NCBI GenBank assembly: GCA_051650265.1 | Contig: JBOFIR010000268.1 | Location: forward strand, 1-23,388 | Length of the DNA: 23,388 nucleotides | DNA from: JBOFEH01 sp051650265 | GTDB lineage: Bacteria; Bacillota; Clostridia; Lachnospirales; Cellulosilyticaceae | Reading direction: 5' to 3' | Shown: positions 15,773-23,388 of the stretch, in pieces | Numbering within the stretch: the stretch's first letter is position 1 | Layout of the letters: the number at the start of each line of letters is the position of its first letter | Notes under the pieces: generated by a model | What the model was told of the DNA's origin: nothing | The model's input: only the letters and a program-made list of their open reading frames with translations | The model's database searches: none | Made by a program: the position numbers and the translations under genes

Positions 15773-16627
15773 TTGGATTTAATGTTTATTCTTAAAGCCT
15801 TTGTACTTGGTATTGTCGAAGGTTTGACTGAATTTCTACCTGTTTCCTCAACTGGACATCTTGTTATTTTCTCGAACTTACTTAATATCTATGCGCATAC
15901 GAATAAGCAGTATGTAGACACCTTTAATATGATTATTCAATTGGGTGCCATATTGGCAGTTGTAGCTTTTTATTGGAAGAAGATCTGGGCCACCATAACC
16001 CATCTGTTTCCCACCAAAAAGCTACCCCTTACTAAGAGTGGGCTTTACTTCTGGCTGATGATCTTGATATCTTGTCTGCCAGCTGCCGCTATCGGTATCC
16101 CTTTCGATGATTTCATTCAAGAGCACTTCTTTAATCCAGTGTCAGTAGCATGTGCTCTCTTTGTAGGTGGTATATGGATGCTCGTAGCTGAAAGCAAACT
16201 GCGTGGCAAGCAAACCACCTCACTTTGGGATATCACTATTACACCTAAGCAAGCGCTCATTATCGGATTGTTCCAAGTACTTTCCATCTTTCCTGGTGTA
16301 TCACGTTCAGCCTCTACTATCATTGGAGGGTGGGTTGCAGGGCTTTCTACAGTAGCTGCTGCAGAGTATTCATTCTTCCTTGCCATTCCTGTCATGTTTG
16401 GCCAGGCTCTGCTCAATATCTTAAAGCTACAAGGACATATGAATGATACAGAGTGGCTTGCACTCATTGTTGCTTTTGTGACTTCCTTCTTAGTAGCATT
16501 AGTCGTCATCCAGTCATTCCTTGCATTCTTACAAAAGAAACCTATGCGCTATTTTGCAATCTACCGTATTATATTTGCTTTTGTAGTGCTGATCGCTGGT
16601 GCACTTGGCTTACTCGTTGCCATCTAA
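15773..16627 (+). CDS. uppP: Undecaprenyl-diphosphate phosphatase
   Basis: Integral membrane enzyme that dephosphorylates undecaprenyl diphosphate to recycle the lipid carrier of peptidoglycan synthesis; extra copies raise bacitracin tolerance. The 284 residues hold the two family motifs, EGLTEFLPVSSTGH (16-29) and PGVSRSAS (174-181, with R178), and about eight membrane helices. I place the start at TTG 15773: AGAGGGGG ends 7 nt before it, and the product then begins MDLMFILKAF, matching family length. The ATG at 15782 is 16 nt from the RBS, and the ATG at 15740 lies inside the leader hairpin with no RBS. It probably shares transcription with the upstream sensor kinase; no clear promoter is visible in the 70-bp gap. 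Confidence 0.95.
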   Translation: MDLMFILKAFVLGIVEGLTEFLPVSSTGHLVIFSNLLNIYAHTNKQYVDTFNMIIQLGAILAVVAFYWKKIWATITHLFPTKKLPLTKSGLYFWLMILISCLPAAAIGIPFDDFIQEHFFNPVSVACALFVGGIWMLVAESKLRGKQTTSLWDITITPKQALIIGLFQVLSIFPGVSRSASTIIGGWVAGLSTVAAAEYSFFLAIPVMFGQALLNILKLQGHMNDTEWLALIVAFVTSFLVALVVIQSFLAFLQKKPMRYFAIYRIIFAFVVLIAGALGLLVAI

Positions 16628-16634
16628 TACATAG

Positions 16635-16669
16635 AAAAGCCGCCTCTTTACTGAAAGAGGCGGCTTTTT
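16635..16669. terminator. Bidirectional intrinsic terminator
   Basis: Perfect 15-bp stem (16635-16649 with 16654-16668) with an ACTG loop, GC-rich core and T/A runs. It separates the convergent uppP and oligoendopeptidase genes. Confidence 0.9.
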
Positions 16670-16689
16670 AGTTTGTTGGTTATTATAGA

Positions 16690-18384
16690 TTATAACGTTT
16701 GATCATCTACTGCATCTAACCAGTTGGTAATCTCCTCAATCACAGATACAATACAGTGTTCATTAAACGGTGAGATAAGATTGGCTGTATCTACTAGTTC
16801 TAAGAATGATTGTGTTCCCCCTTGATCACATAAGCGTAAGTAATCTTTCCATGCACCCTCTCTATCATCTTGAAACTTCTTCCAAAACTGAAGTGCACAA
16901 ATTTGTGCTAGCGTATAATCAATATAGTAAAATGGTGACTTAAAGATATGCCCCTGTTTATACCACCAACCTCCTCTTTCAAGAATCTCACACCCTTCAT
17001 AGTTTTTATGTGGGAGATAGATCTTTTCTAATTCACGCCACGCAGCTTTACGCTCTGCTGGTGATACTTCTGGATGCTCATATACAAAGTGTTGGAACGC
17101 ATCTACTGTTACACCATATGGAATAAAAGTAATTGCACTTCCTAGATGTGAAAACTTATATTTTTCAGTCTCCTCTTTGAAGAACAAATCCATCCATGGC
17201 CATGTGATGAATTCCATACTCATCGAATGTATTTCACAACTCTCAAGAGTTGGCCAAATCACCTCTGGCTGCTCGATCCCTCTTGAACGATATACCTGAA
17301 AAGCGTGCCCTGCCTCATGTGTCAAGACATCTACATCTCCAGATGTACCATTGAAATTAGAGAAAATAAATGGTGAACTATAGTCATTGATATATGTACA
17401 ATAGCCACCTGCTTGTTTTCCTGGTTTTGTTTCAAGATCCATCGCTTGATTCTCTACCATAAATTCAAAGAATGCTGCTGTCTCTTTTGACAGCTCTCCA
17501 TACATTTTGTGTCCCATATCTAAAATATATGCAGCATCACCTTTTGGCGTTGCATTTCCTGTCTCAAACTCATAGCCTAAGTCGAAATAACGTAATGATT
17601 CAAGGCCTAATCTTACTTGTTGTCTCTCATAGAGTTTCGAAGCTGCTGGTACAATATATTTGAGTACTTGCTCTCTAAATACTGCCACCTTACTCGCATC
17701 ATAATCTGTACGGTTGAGACGCTTATATGCCAATGGGATATAATTTTCATATCCAAGTTTCTTTGCCATACGATCCCTTACTTTTACAAGCTCATCATAT
17801 AAACGATCTAGAGCTTCCTCCTGCTCTTCAAAGAAGTGGAAATACGCAACTGAGGCATCTTCTCTTACTTGACGCTCTTTATGGATCATATAAGGCATCA
17901 TCCCTGATAAATTATGTACCTTTCCTTGAAATGGAATTTGTGCTGAAGCAATGAGTTTGTTGTATTCGAGTACCAAACGATTTTCTTCTTGTAATTCCCC
18001 AATAATCTCTGGTGCAAACGTCTGAAGTTGGCATTCAAGTAATCTCATGTATTGACTTCCTGTTACAGCCTCAATATCTGCTCTAAAAGGTGATTCAATA
18101 ACTGCTCTAAAAAAATCTGTATCAAGTTCTTGGAATAGTGGCTGATACTCACTCCAATAGTTCATCTCTTCCTCATAGAAAGCATCATTCGTATTGATAC
18201 TCGAACGTATATAAGATAATGACTCCATTGTCCCTAGTGTATTCTTAAGCACATTCACCCCATGAAATGCTTCTAGTACAACATCGGCTGTCTGAGCACC
18301 TCTTAACTGTGCAATATAATGATTGACCTGTGTCTTATAAGCCTCATAGTCTGGTCTGGTATATTGAAATTCATTAAATCCCAT
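16690..18384 (-). CDS. M3-family oligoendopeptidase (PepF-like)
   Basis: Cytoplasmic zinc metallopeptidase that cleaves short peptides. The 564-residue protein has the gluzincin motif HEAGH at 356-360 (H356, E357, H360). The third ligand Glu lies in the ESCEIHSMSMEF segment about 25 residues on, as in M3 peptidases, and conserved downstream features include a YKQGH segment and FYYIDYTLAQ. I chose the ATG at 18382-18384, with GGGAGG 7 nt upstream; an in-frame ATG at 18448-18450 would add 22 residues, but lies inside the terminator of groEL and lacks an RBS. Transcribed behind groEL but after its terminator, so probably separately, although readthrough is possible. Confidence 0.93.
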   Translation of the reverse strand: MGFNEFQYTRPDYEAYKTQVNHYIAQLRGAQTADVVLEAFHGVNVLKNTLGTMESLSYIRSSINTNDAFYEEEMNYWSEYQPLFQELDTDFFRAVIESPFRADIEAVTGSQYMRLLECQLQTFAPEIIGELQEENRLVLEYNKLIASAQIPFQGKVHNLSGMMPYMIHKERQVREDASVAYFHFFEEQEEALDRLYDELVKVRDRMAKKLGYENYIPLAYKRLNRTDYDASKVAVFREQVLKYIVPAASKLYERQQVRLGLESLRYFDLGYEFETGNATPKGDAAYILDMGHKMYGELSKETAAFFEFMVENQAMDLETKPGKQAGGYCTYINDYSSPFIFSNFNGTSGDVDVLTHEAGHAFQVYRSRGIEQPEVIWPTLESCEIHSMSMEFITWPWMDLFFKEETEKYKFSHLGSAITFIPYGVTVDAFQHFVYEHPEVSPAERKAAWRELEKIYLPHKNYEGCEILERGGWWYKQGHIFKSPFYYIDYTLAQICALQFWKKFQDDREGAWKDYLRLCDQGGTQSFLELVDTANLISPFNEHCIVSVIEEITNWLDAVDDQTL

Positions 18385-18420
18385 CTTGTTTCCTCCCTTA
18401 TACAAATCTTCTATTTTTAT

Positions 18421-18455
18421 AAAACAAAAAGGCGCTTGCTGAAATTGCAAGCGCC
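18421..18455 (-). terminator. Intrinsic terminator of groESL
   Basis: Nine-bp GC-rich stem (18431-18439 with 18447-18455) followed on the minus strand by TTTTTGTTTT, 22 bp after the groEL stop. Confidence 0.88.
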
Positions 18456-18477
18456 CAAAACTCTCTCTAGGAGATGA

Positions 18478-20115
18478 TTACATCATTCCCATGCCGCCCA
18501 TGCCTGGCATTCCGCCGCCAGCTGGCATAGCTGGTTCATTTGATTTGATGTCTGCTACAATACATTCTGTTGTAAGGAATGTAGATGCTACAGATGTTGC
18601 ATTTTGAAGTGCACTTCTTGTTACTTTAGTTGGGTCGATGATTCCACCATCAACCATGTTCACATACTCTTCAGTAAGTGCATTGAAGCCCATACCTAAC
18701 TCAAGTGATTTTACTTGGTTGATAATTACTGCTGGCTCAAGTCCTGCATTTTCTACGATTTGACGAAGTGGTGATTCTAAAGCTTTAAGTACAATACGTA
18801 CCCCAGTTCTTTCATCTCCAGTAGTCGTGTCAATTAAGCCTTCCACTTCTTTGATCACATGGATATATGTGCTTCCACCGCCTGCAATAATACCTTCTTC
18901 TACTGCTGCACGTGTTGCTGCAAGTGCATCTTCAAGACGAAGTTTTTTCTCTTTCATTTCTGTCTCTGTTGCTGCACCTACTTTGATTACAGCGACACCA
19001 CCTGCAAGTTTTGCAAGTCTCTCTTGAAGTTTTTCTCTATCGAAATCTGAAGTTGTTTCTTCAATTTGACGACGAATTACTGAAATTCTATGTGAAATTC
19101 CTTCTTTGTTTCCTGCACCATCTACGATTACAGTGTTTTCTTTTGTTACTTTGATGCTGCTTGCACGACCAAGTTGCGCTACTGTTGCATCTTTAAGGTC
19201 AAGTCCTACTTCTTCAGAAATTACTGTACCACCTGTAAGTGTTGCAATATCTTGAAGCATCTCTTTTCTTCTATCACCAAATCCTGGTGCTTTAACAGCC
19301 ACACAGTTAAATGTTCCACGAAGTTTGTTTACTACTAATGTTGCTAAAGCTTCACCTTCTACATCTTCAGCAATGATTAATAATCTTGAACCTGTTTGAA
19401 CGATTTGCTCAAGTACTGGTAAGATTTCTTGAATATTAGTGATTTTTTTGTCTGTGATTAAGATATATGGGTTATCCATAACAGCTTCCATTTTTTCTGT
19501 ATCTGTTACCATATATGCTGATAAGTATCCACGATCAAATTGCATACCTTCTACAACTTCTAATTCTGTAGTCATAGATTTTGACTCTTCTACAGTAATT
19601 ACGCCATCATTTGATACTTTTTCCATTGCATCAGCAATAAGGTTACCTACTTCATCGTCACCTGCTGAGATTGCTGCAACTCTTGCAATGTGGTTTTTGC
19701 TATCTACAGGTTTGCTCATGCCTTTGATTGCTTCTACAGCCTTTACTGTAGCTGCTTGCATACCACGACGTACAATAATTGGGTTTGCACCAGCTGCAAT
19801 ATTCTTAAGACCTTCTGTAATCATTGCTTGTGCAAGAACAGTTGCTGTTGTTGTTCCATCCCCTGCTACATCATTTGTTTTTGTTGCAACTTCTTTTACA
19901 AGTTGTGCACCAATATTTTCAAATGGGTCTTCTAACTCAACTTCTTTAGCAATAGATACCCCATCATTTGTGATAAGTGGTGTACCATATGATTTATCTA
20001 ATACAACATTACGTCCTTTTGGTCCTAATGTTACCTTTACTGCATTTGCTAATTGATCAACACCCGCTTGGAGTGATTGTCTTGCTTCTAATCCATAACG
20101 AATTTGTTTTGCCAT
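18478..20115 (-). CDS. groL: Chaperonin GroEL (60 kDa)
   Basis: ATP-driven folding chaperone forming double heptamer rings in the cytoplasm with GroES. The 545-residue protein is full length. It carries the ATP-binding motif GDGTTTAT near 86-93, the signature AAVEEGIIAGGG near 400, and the flexible GGM-rich C terminus ending in MGGMGMM. The start is the ATG at 20113-20115, 8 nt after AGGAGG; an in-frame TTG two codons upstream is not needed. It follows groES by 20 bp in one operon controlled by CIRCE. Confidence 0.98.
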   Translation of the reverse strand: MAKQIRYGLEARQSLQAGVDQLANAVKVTLGPKGRNVVLDKSYGTPLITNDGVSIAKEVELEDPFENIGAQLVKEVATKTNDVAGDGTTTATVLAQAMITEGLKNIAAGANPIIVRRGMQAATVKAVEAIKGMSKPVDSKNHIARVAAISAGDDEVGNLIADAMEKVSNDGVITVEESKSMTTELEVVEGMQFDRGYLSAYMVTDTEKMEAVMDNPYILITDKKITNIQEILPVLEQIVQTGSRLLIIAEDVEGEALATLVVNKLRGTFNCVAVKAPGFGDRRKEMLQDIATLTGGTVISEEVGLDLKDATVAQLGRASSIKVTKENTVIVDGAGNKEGISHRISVIRRQIEETTSDFDREKLQERLAKLAGGVAVIKVGAATETEMKEKKLRLEDALAATRAAVEEGIIAGGGSTYIHVIKEVEGLIDTTTGDERTGVRIVLKALESPLRQIVENAGLEPAVIINQVKSLELGMGFNALTEEYVNMVDGGIIDPTKVTRSALQNATSVASTFLTTECIVADIKSNEPAMPAGGGMPGMGGMGMM

Positions 20116-20135
20116 TTTCAAATCCTCCTCTTCAA

Positions 20136-20420
20136 TTATTCTACAATCGCTAAAATATCATTTTGTTTTACAATGATATAGTCTTCTTTATCTAATGTTA
20201 CTTCTGTGCCTGCATATTTAGAGTAGATCACTTTATCTCCTACTTTAACTTCCATAGCTACCTTTTCGCCATCTACTATGCCACCTGGTCCTACTGCAAC
20301 TACAACAGCTTCTTGAGGTTTCTCTTTTGCTGCCCCTGTTAAGATAATACCAGATTTAGTTGTTTCCTCAGCCTCTAAGTGTTTGATTACTACTCTGTCA
20401 CCTAATGGTTTTAAGTTCAT
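20136..20420 (-). CDS. groS: Co-chaperonin GroES (10 kDa)
   Basis: Heptameric lid of the GroEL chamber. The 94-residue protein begins MNLKPLGDRVVIK, has the mobile-loop region ETTKSGIILTGAAKEKPQ (about 18-35), and ends KQNDILAIVE, all standard for the family. AAAGGAGG lies 8 nt before the ATG. First gene of the groESL operon, with a CIRCE element 44 bp upstream. Confidence 0.98.
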   Translation of the reverse strand: MNLKPLGDRVVIKHLEAEETTKSGIILTGAAKEKPQEAVVVAVGPGGIVDGEKVAMEVKVGDKVIYSKYAGTEVTLDKEDYIIVKQNDILAIVE

Positions 20421-20463
20421 AAAACGACCTCCTTTAATCCTAATGTTCTTTATTATTAATTTG

Positions 20464-20490
20464 TTAGCACTCTCTCATCGGGAGTGCTAA
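20464..20490. promoter_or_regulatory. CIRCE operator (HrcA binding site)
   Basis: Perfect inverted repeat TTAGCACTC (20464-20472), 9-bp spacer, GAGTGCTAA (20482-20490), identical to the known consensus. It overlaps the start of groESL transcription; HrcA repressor binding here gives heat-shock control. The hrcA gene itself is not in the window. Confidence 0.97.
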
Positions 20491-20501
20491 TTCTATCTAT
20501 A

Positions 20502-20530
20502 ATATTATTGCATTCTACTTAAGATTGCAA
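20502..20530 (-). promoter_or_regulatory. SigA-type promoter of groESL
   Basis: On the minus strand TTGCAA (20525-20530) and TAATAT (20502-20507) are 17 bp apart, placing the transcription start just before the CIRCE element. Confidence 0.7.
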
Positions 20531-20565
20531 CTATAATTTTATTTTTTTTAAATAATTTACCAGAA

Positions 20566-21441
20566 CTATTTGAATAGGTTGTTTTCTCTGCCATAGAAAA
20601 AGAGATACTGCTGTGCATAGCCTGCAAGATCTCCAAAATAATCCTTTGCAAACTGTTGAATGATCGGAAGCTTGGTATCCTCTCCATTAAAATAAAGGCC
20701 CTCTATAACCCGTTTGATCCATACATCTGTAGGGAATACCTCTGCCTTACCATATGCAAACAGTAGGATGCAATCTGCAATCTTTGGTCCCACACCTTTG
20801 ATTGTCATGAGTTCTGCACGTGCCTCCTCTGCTGATAATGTATAGAGATCATTTAGGTTGATCTGCTCTTGTGTAATTTTCTGACAAGCATCTATAATAT
20901 ATGGCGCTCTAAATCCCACCTTACAAGCCCGTAATGCTTCTTCTGAAGCTGTAGCCAGTTGCTGTGGTGTTGGGAACGTATAATAATGATGTGCTTGTCC
21001 ATCAATCTCTGGTAACGCATCACCAAAAGCTTCTGATAAATTCTGTAAACATTGCTTGATATGTGGAATACCTTTATTTTGAGAAACGATAAATGAGATG
21101 AGCATCTCCCATGGATCTTGTCTCAATATACGTATCCCCTCACCAAAAGCAATCGCTTGTTTCATATATTCATCCTTAGCTGCTAGTGTTGTTGTAATCT
21201 GCTTATAATCCGTCTCAAGATCAAAGTAATCATACCAGATTTCTTCCACTTCACCATGGGTACTATTGTGTACAAGTACAGCTGTACTCTCTGGCTGTTG
21301 GGTGAGTTTGATAATCTTATTCTTGGCAATGAGTAAGTAGCTTACATCTGAAATCTTATCAAATCTGAATACTTGGCCACTCTCTAGTATTTGTCCAATA
21401 TGAAAATGATTGAGGTGCTGTAGCATTACTGTATTTTTCAT
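20566..21441 (-). CDS. 8-oxoguanine DNA glycosylase, OGG1 type
   Basis: Base-excision repair enzyme removing oxidised guanine, with AP-lyase activity. The 291-residue protein has an OGG-type N-terminal domain (about 1-120, including the WYDYFDLETDY segment). The helix-hairpin-helix/GPD domain follows: IKGVGPKIADC carries the catalytic Lys (K220), and FPTDVW the catalytic Asp (D239). The 19-residue gap between them equals that of human OGG1 K249/D268. The lack of a C-terminal Cys4 cluster separates it from MutY/Nth-type enzymes. AAGGATG provides a modest RBS. It is transcribed toward groESL, and no clear terminator lies between its stop and the groESL promoter, which is only 36 bp away. A possible -10 (TATAAT on the minus strand, 21504-21509) lies upstream. 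Confidence 0.9.
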   Translation of the reverse strand: MKNTVMLQHLNHFHIGQILESGQVFRFDKISDVSYLLIAKNKIIKLTQQPESTAVLVHNSTHGEVEEIWYDYFDLETDYKQITTTLAAKDEYMKQAIAFGEGIRILRQDPWEMLISFIVSQNKGIPHIKQCLQNLSEAFGDALPEIDGQAHHYYTFPTPQQLATASEEALRACKVGFRAPYIIDACQKITQEQINLNDLYTLSAEEARAELMTIKGVGPKIADCILLFAYGKAEVFPTDVWIKRVIEGLYFNGEDTKLPIIQQFAKDYFGDLAGYAQQYLFFYGRENNLFK

Positions 21442-21575
21442 GGCTTCACATCCTTCACATAGGTTACTTACATATTATTACCATTCTACATAATTCTATC
21501 CATATTATACTTTCATCTATTTTTTCTTATGTTAGCCTTACATTTTTCTTTTTTAACCAAATTTTCATTTTATTG

Positions 21576-21584
21576 TGATATAAT
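21576..21584 (+). promoter_or_regulatory. Extended -10 promoter of the DUF6062-like gene
   Basis: TGATATAAT (TG at 21576-21577, TATAAT at 21579-21584) is an extended -10 hexamer about 41 bp before the start codon. No strong -35 is seen. Confidence 0.55.
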
Positions 21585-21624
21585 AACTTAAAAGAAAAAT
21601 TGTGCCGAAAGATAGGTGATTCTC

Positions 21625-22389
21625 ATGAAAGATACGATTTATACAATTCCTCTGACAGATGCTTTTAAAGCAGAAGATGAATGTCCATTTTGCTTTATCC
21701 ATCGCAAGCTAGAACAAGATCAAATCAGCTTTACATTAGGTGTTTCTTATATGGAAGATGACATTAGAGAAGTAACTGACCGCCTTGGCTTTTGCAAAGA
21801 TCACTACAAAAAACTTTATGAATACGGTAATCGCTTGGGTATGGCTCTTATTTTACAAACACACTACCAAGCAGTCTCTAAACAATTGGATCGTCTGCTA
21901 GCTAATACAGCCCTCCCAAAAGTATCTCTTTTTAAAAAGCTTTCTAGTGGTACTTCTGATAGTAGTTTTACAAATCCAACTGCTATTTCTCTAAATCAAT
22001 TGACTCAGAGCTGCTATATCTGTGAGCGGATCGATCAAGATATGGAACGTTATTTGAAGACTTTCTTCTATTTAATAACAAGTAATAGCGAATTTAAAGC
22101 ACTCTTTGAACAAAGCCATGGTTTTTGTTTAGAACATTTTGCACTGCTCTTAGAAAAAGCTCCTCTTTATCTTAATGAAAAGGAAAAAGCTTACTTCCTT
22201 ACCTCTTGTAAAGAAAAACTTCGAGCAAGTATGGATCGCATAAGTGGTGATCTTGGTTGGTTTATTGATAAATATGACTACCGTAATGCAGATAAACCTA
22301 TGGGGGCTTCTATTGATGCCATACCTCGTGGTATCCAAAAGCTTTCTGGTACTTATGTATCTGATGTTCCTTTCAAGAAGAAAAATTAA
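21625..22389 (+). CDS. DUF6062-like protein with two Cys/His modules, unknown function
   Basis: 254-residue soluble protein that I recognise as similar to the DUF6062 group of Clostridia, whose function I do not know. The notable feature is a repeated pattern: C20-x2-C23, 33 residues, C57-x2-H60 in GFCKDH, and again C130-x2-C133, 34 residues, C168-x2-H171 in GFCLEH. This looks like two copies of a CCCH metal site (inference). The remainder is predicted helical and charged, with no signal peptide or membrane segment. I prefer ATG 21625, which follows AGGTGA at 21614-21619; a GTG at 21616 would add three residues. Transcribed alone between a divergent glycosylase gene and a terminator. Confidence 0.85.
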   Translation: MKDTIYTIPLTDAFKAEDECPFCFIHRKLEQDQISFTLGVSYMEDDIREVTDRLGFCKDHYKKLYEYGNRLGMALILQTHYQAVSKQLDRLLANTALPKVSLFKKLSSGTSDSSFTNPTAISLNQLTQSCYICERIDQDMERYLKTFFYLITSNSEFKALFEQSHGFCLEHFALLLEKAPLYLNEKEKAYFLTSCKEKLRASMDRISGDLGWFIDKYDYRNADKPMGASIDAIPRGIQKLSGTYVSDVPFKKKN

Positions 22390-22416
22390 AAAGCGACTAA
22401 AGTTTAGTCGCTTTTT
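22388..22416 (+). terminator. Intrinsic terminator after the DUF6062-like gene
   Basis: A 13-bp stem (22388-22400 with 22404-22416) with a 3-nt loop and ending in five T, overlapping the last bases of the stop codon. Confidence 0.88.
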
Positions 22417-22439
22417 ACCTATTTATAAATCTACATAAC

Positions 22440-22468
22440 GAAAAAACTCCCTACATAAGTAAGGAGTT
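22440..22468 (-). terminator. Terminator of the tRNA operon
   Basis: On the minus strand AACTCC (22463-22468) pairs with GGAGTT (22445-22450), with a further TAC/GTA pairing inside. A T run follows, right after the last tRNA of the cluster. Confidence 0.75.
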
Positions 22469-22473
22469 AACTA

Positions 22474-22546
<73 letters not shown>

Positions 22547-22551
22547 ATTAA

Positions 22552-22625
<74 letters not shown>

Positions 22626-22680
22626 ATGTTTTCTTAATTTGATTTAAACTGCTAATTTTTATAGTTTGGTGTAAAACCAA

Positions 22681-22754
<74 letters not shown>

Positions 22755-22781
22755 ATATTATTATTGATTTTTTAAAAGTTA

Positions 22782-22865
22782 TGCCCAAGACCGGAATCGA
22801 ACCGGTACGGGGGTTAGCCCGCAGGATTTTAAGTCCTGTGCGTCTGCCAGTTCCGCCACTTGGGC
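22782..22865 (-). tRNA. tRNA-Leu (anticodon TAA)
   Basis: 84-nt class II tRNA with a long variable arm (CGGG...CCCG). Anticodon loop CTTAAAA, acceptor GCCCAAG/CTTGGGC, discriminator A as expected for leucine. CCA not encoded. Confidence 0.96.
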
Positions 22866-22871
22866 ATACCA

Positions 22872-22944
22872 TGGTCGCTGCAGGGCTCGAACCTGCGACC
22901 CCCTGCTTGTAAGGCAGGTGCTCTCCCAGCTGAGCTAAGCGACC
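22872..22944 (-). tRNA. tRNA-Val (anticodon TAC)
   Basis: 73-nt cloverleaf: acceptor GGTCGCT/AGCGACC, anticodon loop CTTACAA, T loop TTCGAGC, discriminator A. CCA not encoded. Confidence 0.97.
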
Positions 22945-22948
22945 TAAA

Positions 22949-23022
22949 CGACCCAGAAGGGACTCGAACCCTCGACCTCCGCCGTGACAGGGCGGCGTTC
23001 TAACCAACTGAACCACTGGGCC
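22949..23022 (-). tRNA. tRNA-Asp (anticodon GTC)
   Basis: 74-nt cloverleaf: acceptor GGCCCAG/CTGGGTC with one G-U pair, anticodon loop CTGTCAC, discriminator G. CCA not encoded. A 66-bp spacer without visible features separates it from the next tRNA upstream. Confidence 0.97.
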
Positions 23023-23088
23023 TCATTTTAGTCTAGTATGCATGTCTTATATTGTGTTTGTATTGTGTCGAGTGCGTTGTGAGCAAGA

Positions 23089-23162
23089 TGGGCCTTCGGG
23101 GACTCGAACCCGGGACCGTCCGGTTATGAGCCGGATGCTCTAACCAACTGAGCTAAAGGCCC
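23089..23162 (-). tRNA. tRNA with CAT anticodon (elongator Met, possibly Ile2)
   Basis: 74-nt cloverleaf: acceptor GGGCCTT/AAGGCCC, anticodon loop CTCATAA, discriminator A. The paired G1-C72 end excludes initiator tRNA. Elongator Met and lysidine-modified Ile2 cannot be separated with certainty by eye; Met is my first choice. Confidence 0.9.
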
Positions 23163-23168
23163 TCACAA

Positions 23169-23241
<73 letters not shown>

Positions 23242-23251
23242 ATATACACAA

Positions 23252-23323
23252 TGACCCATAGGAGAATCGAACTCCTGTTACCGCCGTGAAAGGGCGGTGT
23301 CTTAACCGCTTGACCAATGGGCC
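23252..23323 (-). tRNA. tRNA-Glu (anticodon TTC)
   Basis: 72-nt cloverleaf: acceptor GGCCCAT/ATGGGTC with one G-U pair, anticodon loop CTTTCAC, discriminator A. CCA not encoded. Confidence 0.97.
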
Positions 23324-23331
23324 TTACTAAA

Positions 23332-23388
23332 CTCCCCGAGTAGGGTTCGAACCTACGACCCTTCGGTTAACAGCCGAATGCTCTGCCG
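23332..23388 (-). tRNA. tRNA-Asn (anticodon GTT), 5' end outside window
   Basis: The 3' part of the gene is visible: anticodon arm TTCGG-CTGTTAA-CCGAA, T arm GTAGG/CCTAC, acceptor 3' strand TCGGGGA, discriminator G. The 5' acceptor and part of the D arm lie beyond the window edge. Confidence 0.93.

Noticed and set aside
16117..16509. 130-codon minus-strand frame opposite uppP
   Set aside because: Shadow of a membrane protein gene; no RBS and no family resemblance.
19439..20056. 205-codon plus-strand frame opposite groEL
   Set aside because: Antisense shadow of a highly conserved gene with biased codon use; no RBS and no recognisable protein.

Overview
The window looks like chromosomal DNA of a low-GC Gram-positive anaerobe of the class Clostridia, most likely Lachnospirales. 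Family-level placement is an inference. The basis is: AT-rich sequence, strong AAAGGAGG-type ribosome binding sites, a YesM/YesN two-component pair, a CIRCE-controlled groESL operon, genes resembling families common in Lachnospiraceae (DUF6062-like, DUF6106-like), and tRNA genes without encoded CCA ends. I see no phage, integrase, transposase, CRISPR array or rRNA. The region reads as core chromosome with small accessory genes.

Layout. (1) 1-2756, plus strand: end of a YesM-type sensor kinase overlapping a YesN-type AraC response regulator, closed by a bidirectional terminator. (2) 2881-6389, minus strand: two translationally coupled half-ABC exporters forming a probable heterodimer, divergent from a BmrR-like MerR regulator (6483-7307). 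The regulator's likely operator lies in the 19-bp spacer of the exporter promoter. (3) 7356-9342: a P-loop kinase of unknown substrate, a possible 24-residue membrane peptide, a 50-residue cysteine-rich protein with its own promoter and terminator, and a metallo-beta-lactamase-fold hydrolase. (4) 9389-12851, minus strand: guaB and guaA (GMP synthesis) behind a guanine riboswitch, ending in an unusual block of three consecutive hairpins. (5) 12977-16627: a small membrane protein divergent from an orphan membrane-sensor histidine kinase, which is followed by uppP (undecaprenyl-diphosphate phosphatase). The uppP ribosome binding site is buried in a hairpin and the start codon appears to be TTG. 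(6) 16690-21441, minus strand: M3 oligoendopeptidase, groEL, groES with CIRCE, and an OGG1-type 8-oxoguanine glycosylase. (7) 21625-22389, plus strand: a DUF6062-like protein with two repeated Cys/His modules. (8) 22445-23388, minus strand: ten tRNA genes, transcribed Asn-Glu-Thr-Met-Asp-Val-Leu-Arg-Arg-Thr; the Asn gene is cut by the window edge.

Most genes are well-known families, and no dramatic new system is visible. The least explained items are the cysteine-rich miniprotein at 8304-8456, the duplicated CxxC/CxxH architecture at 21625-22389, the hairpin block at 9389-9518, and the RBS-occluding leader hairpin of uppP.
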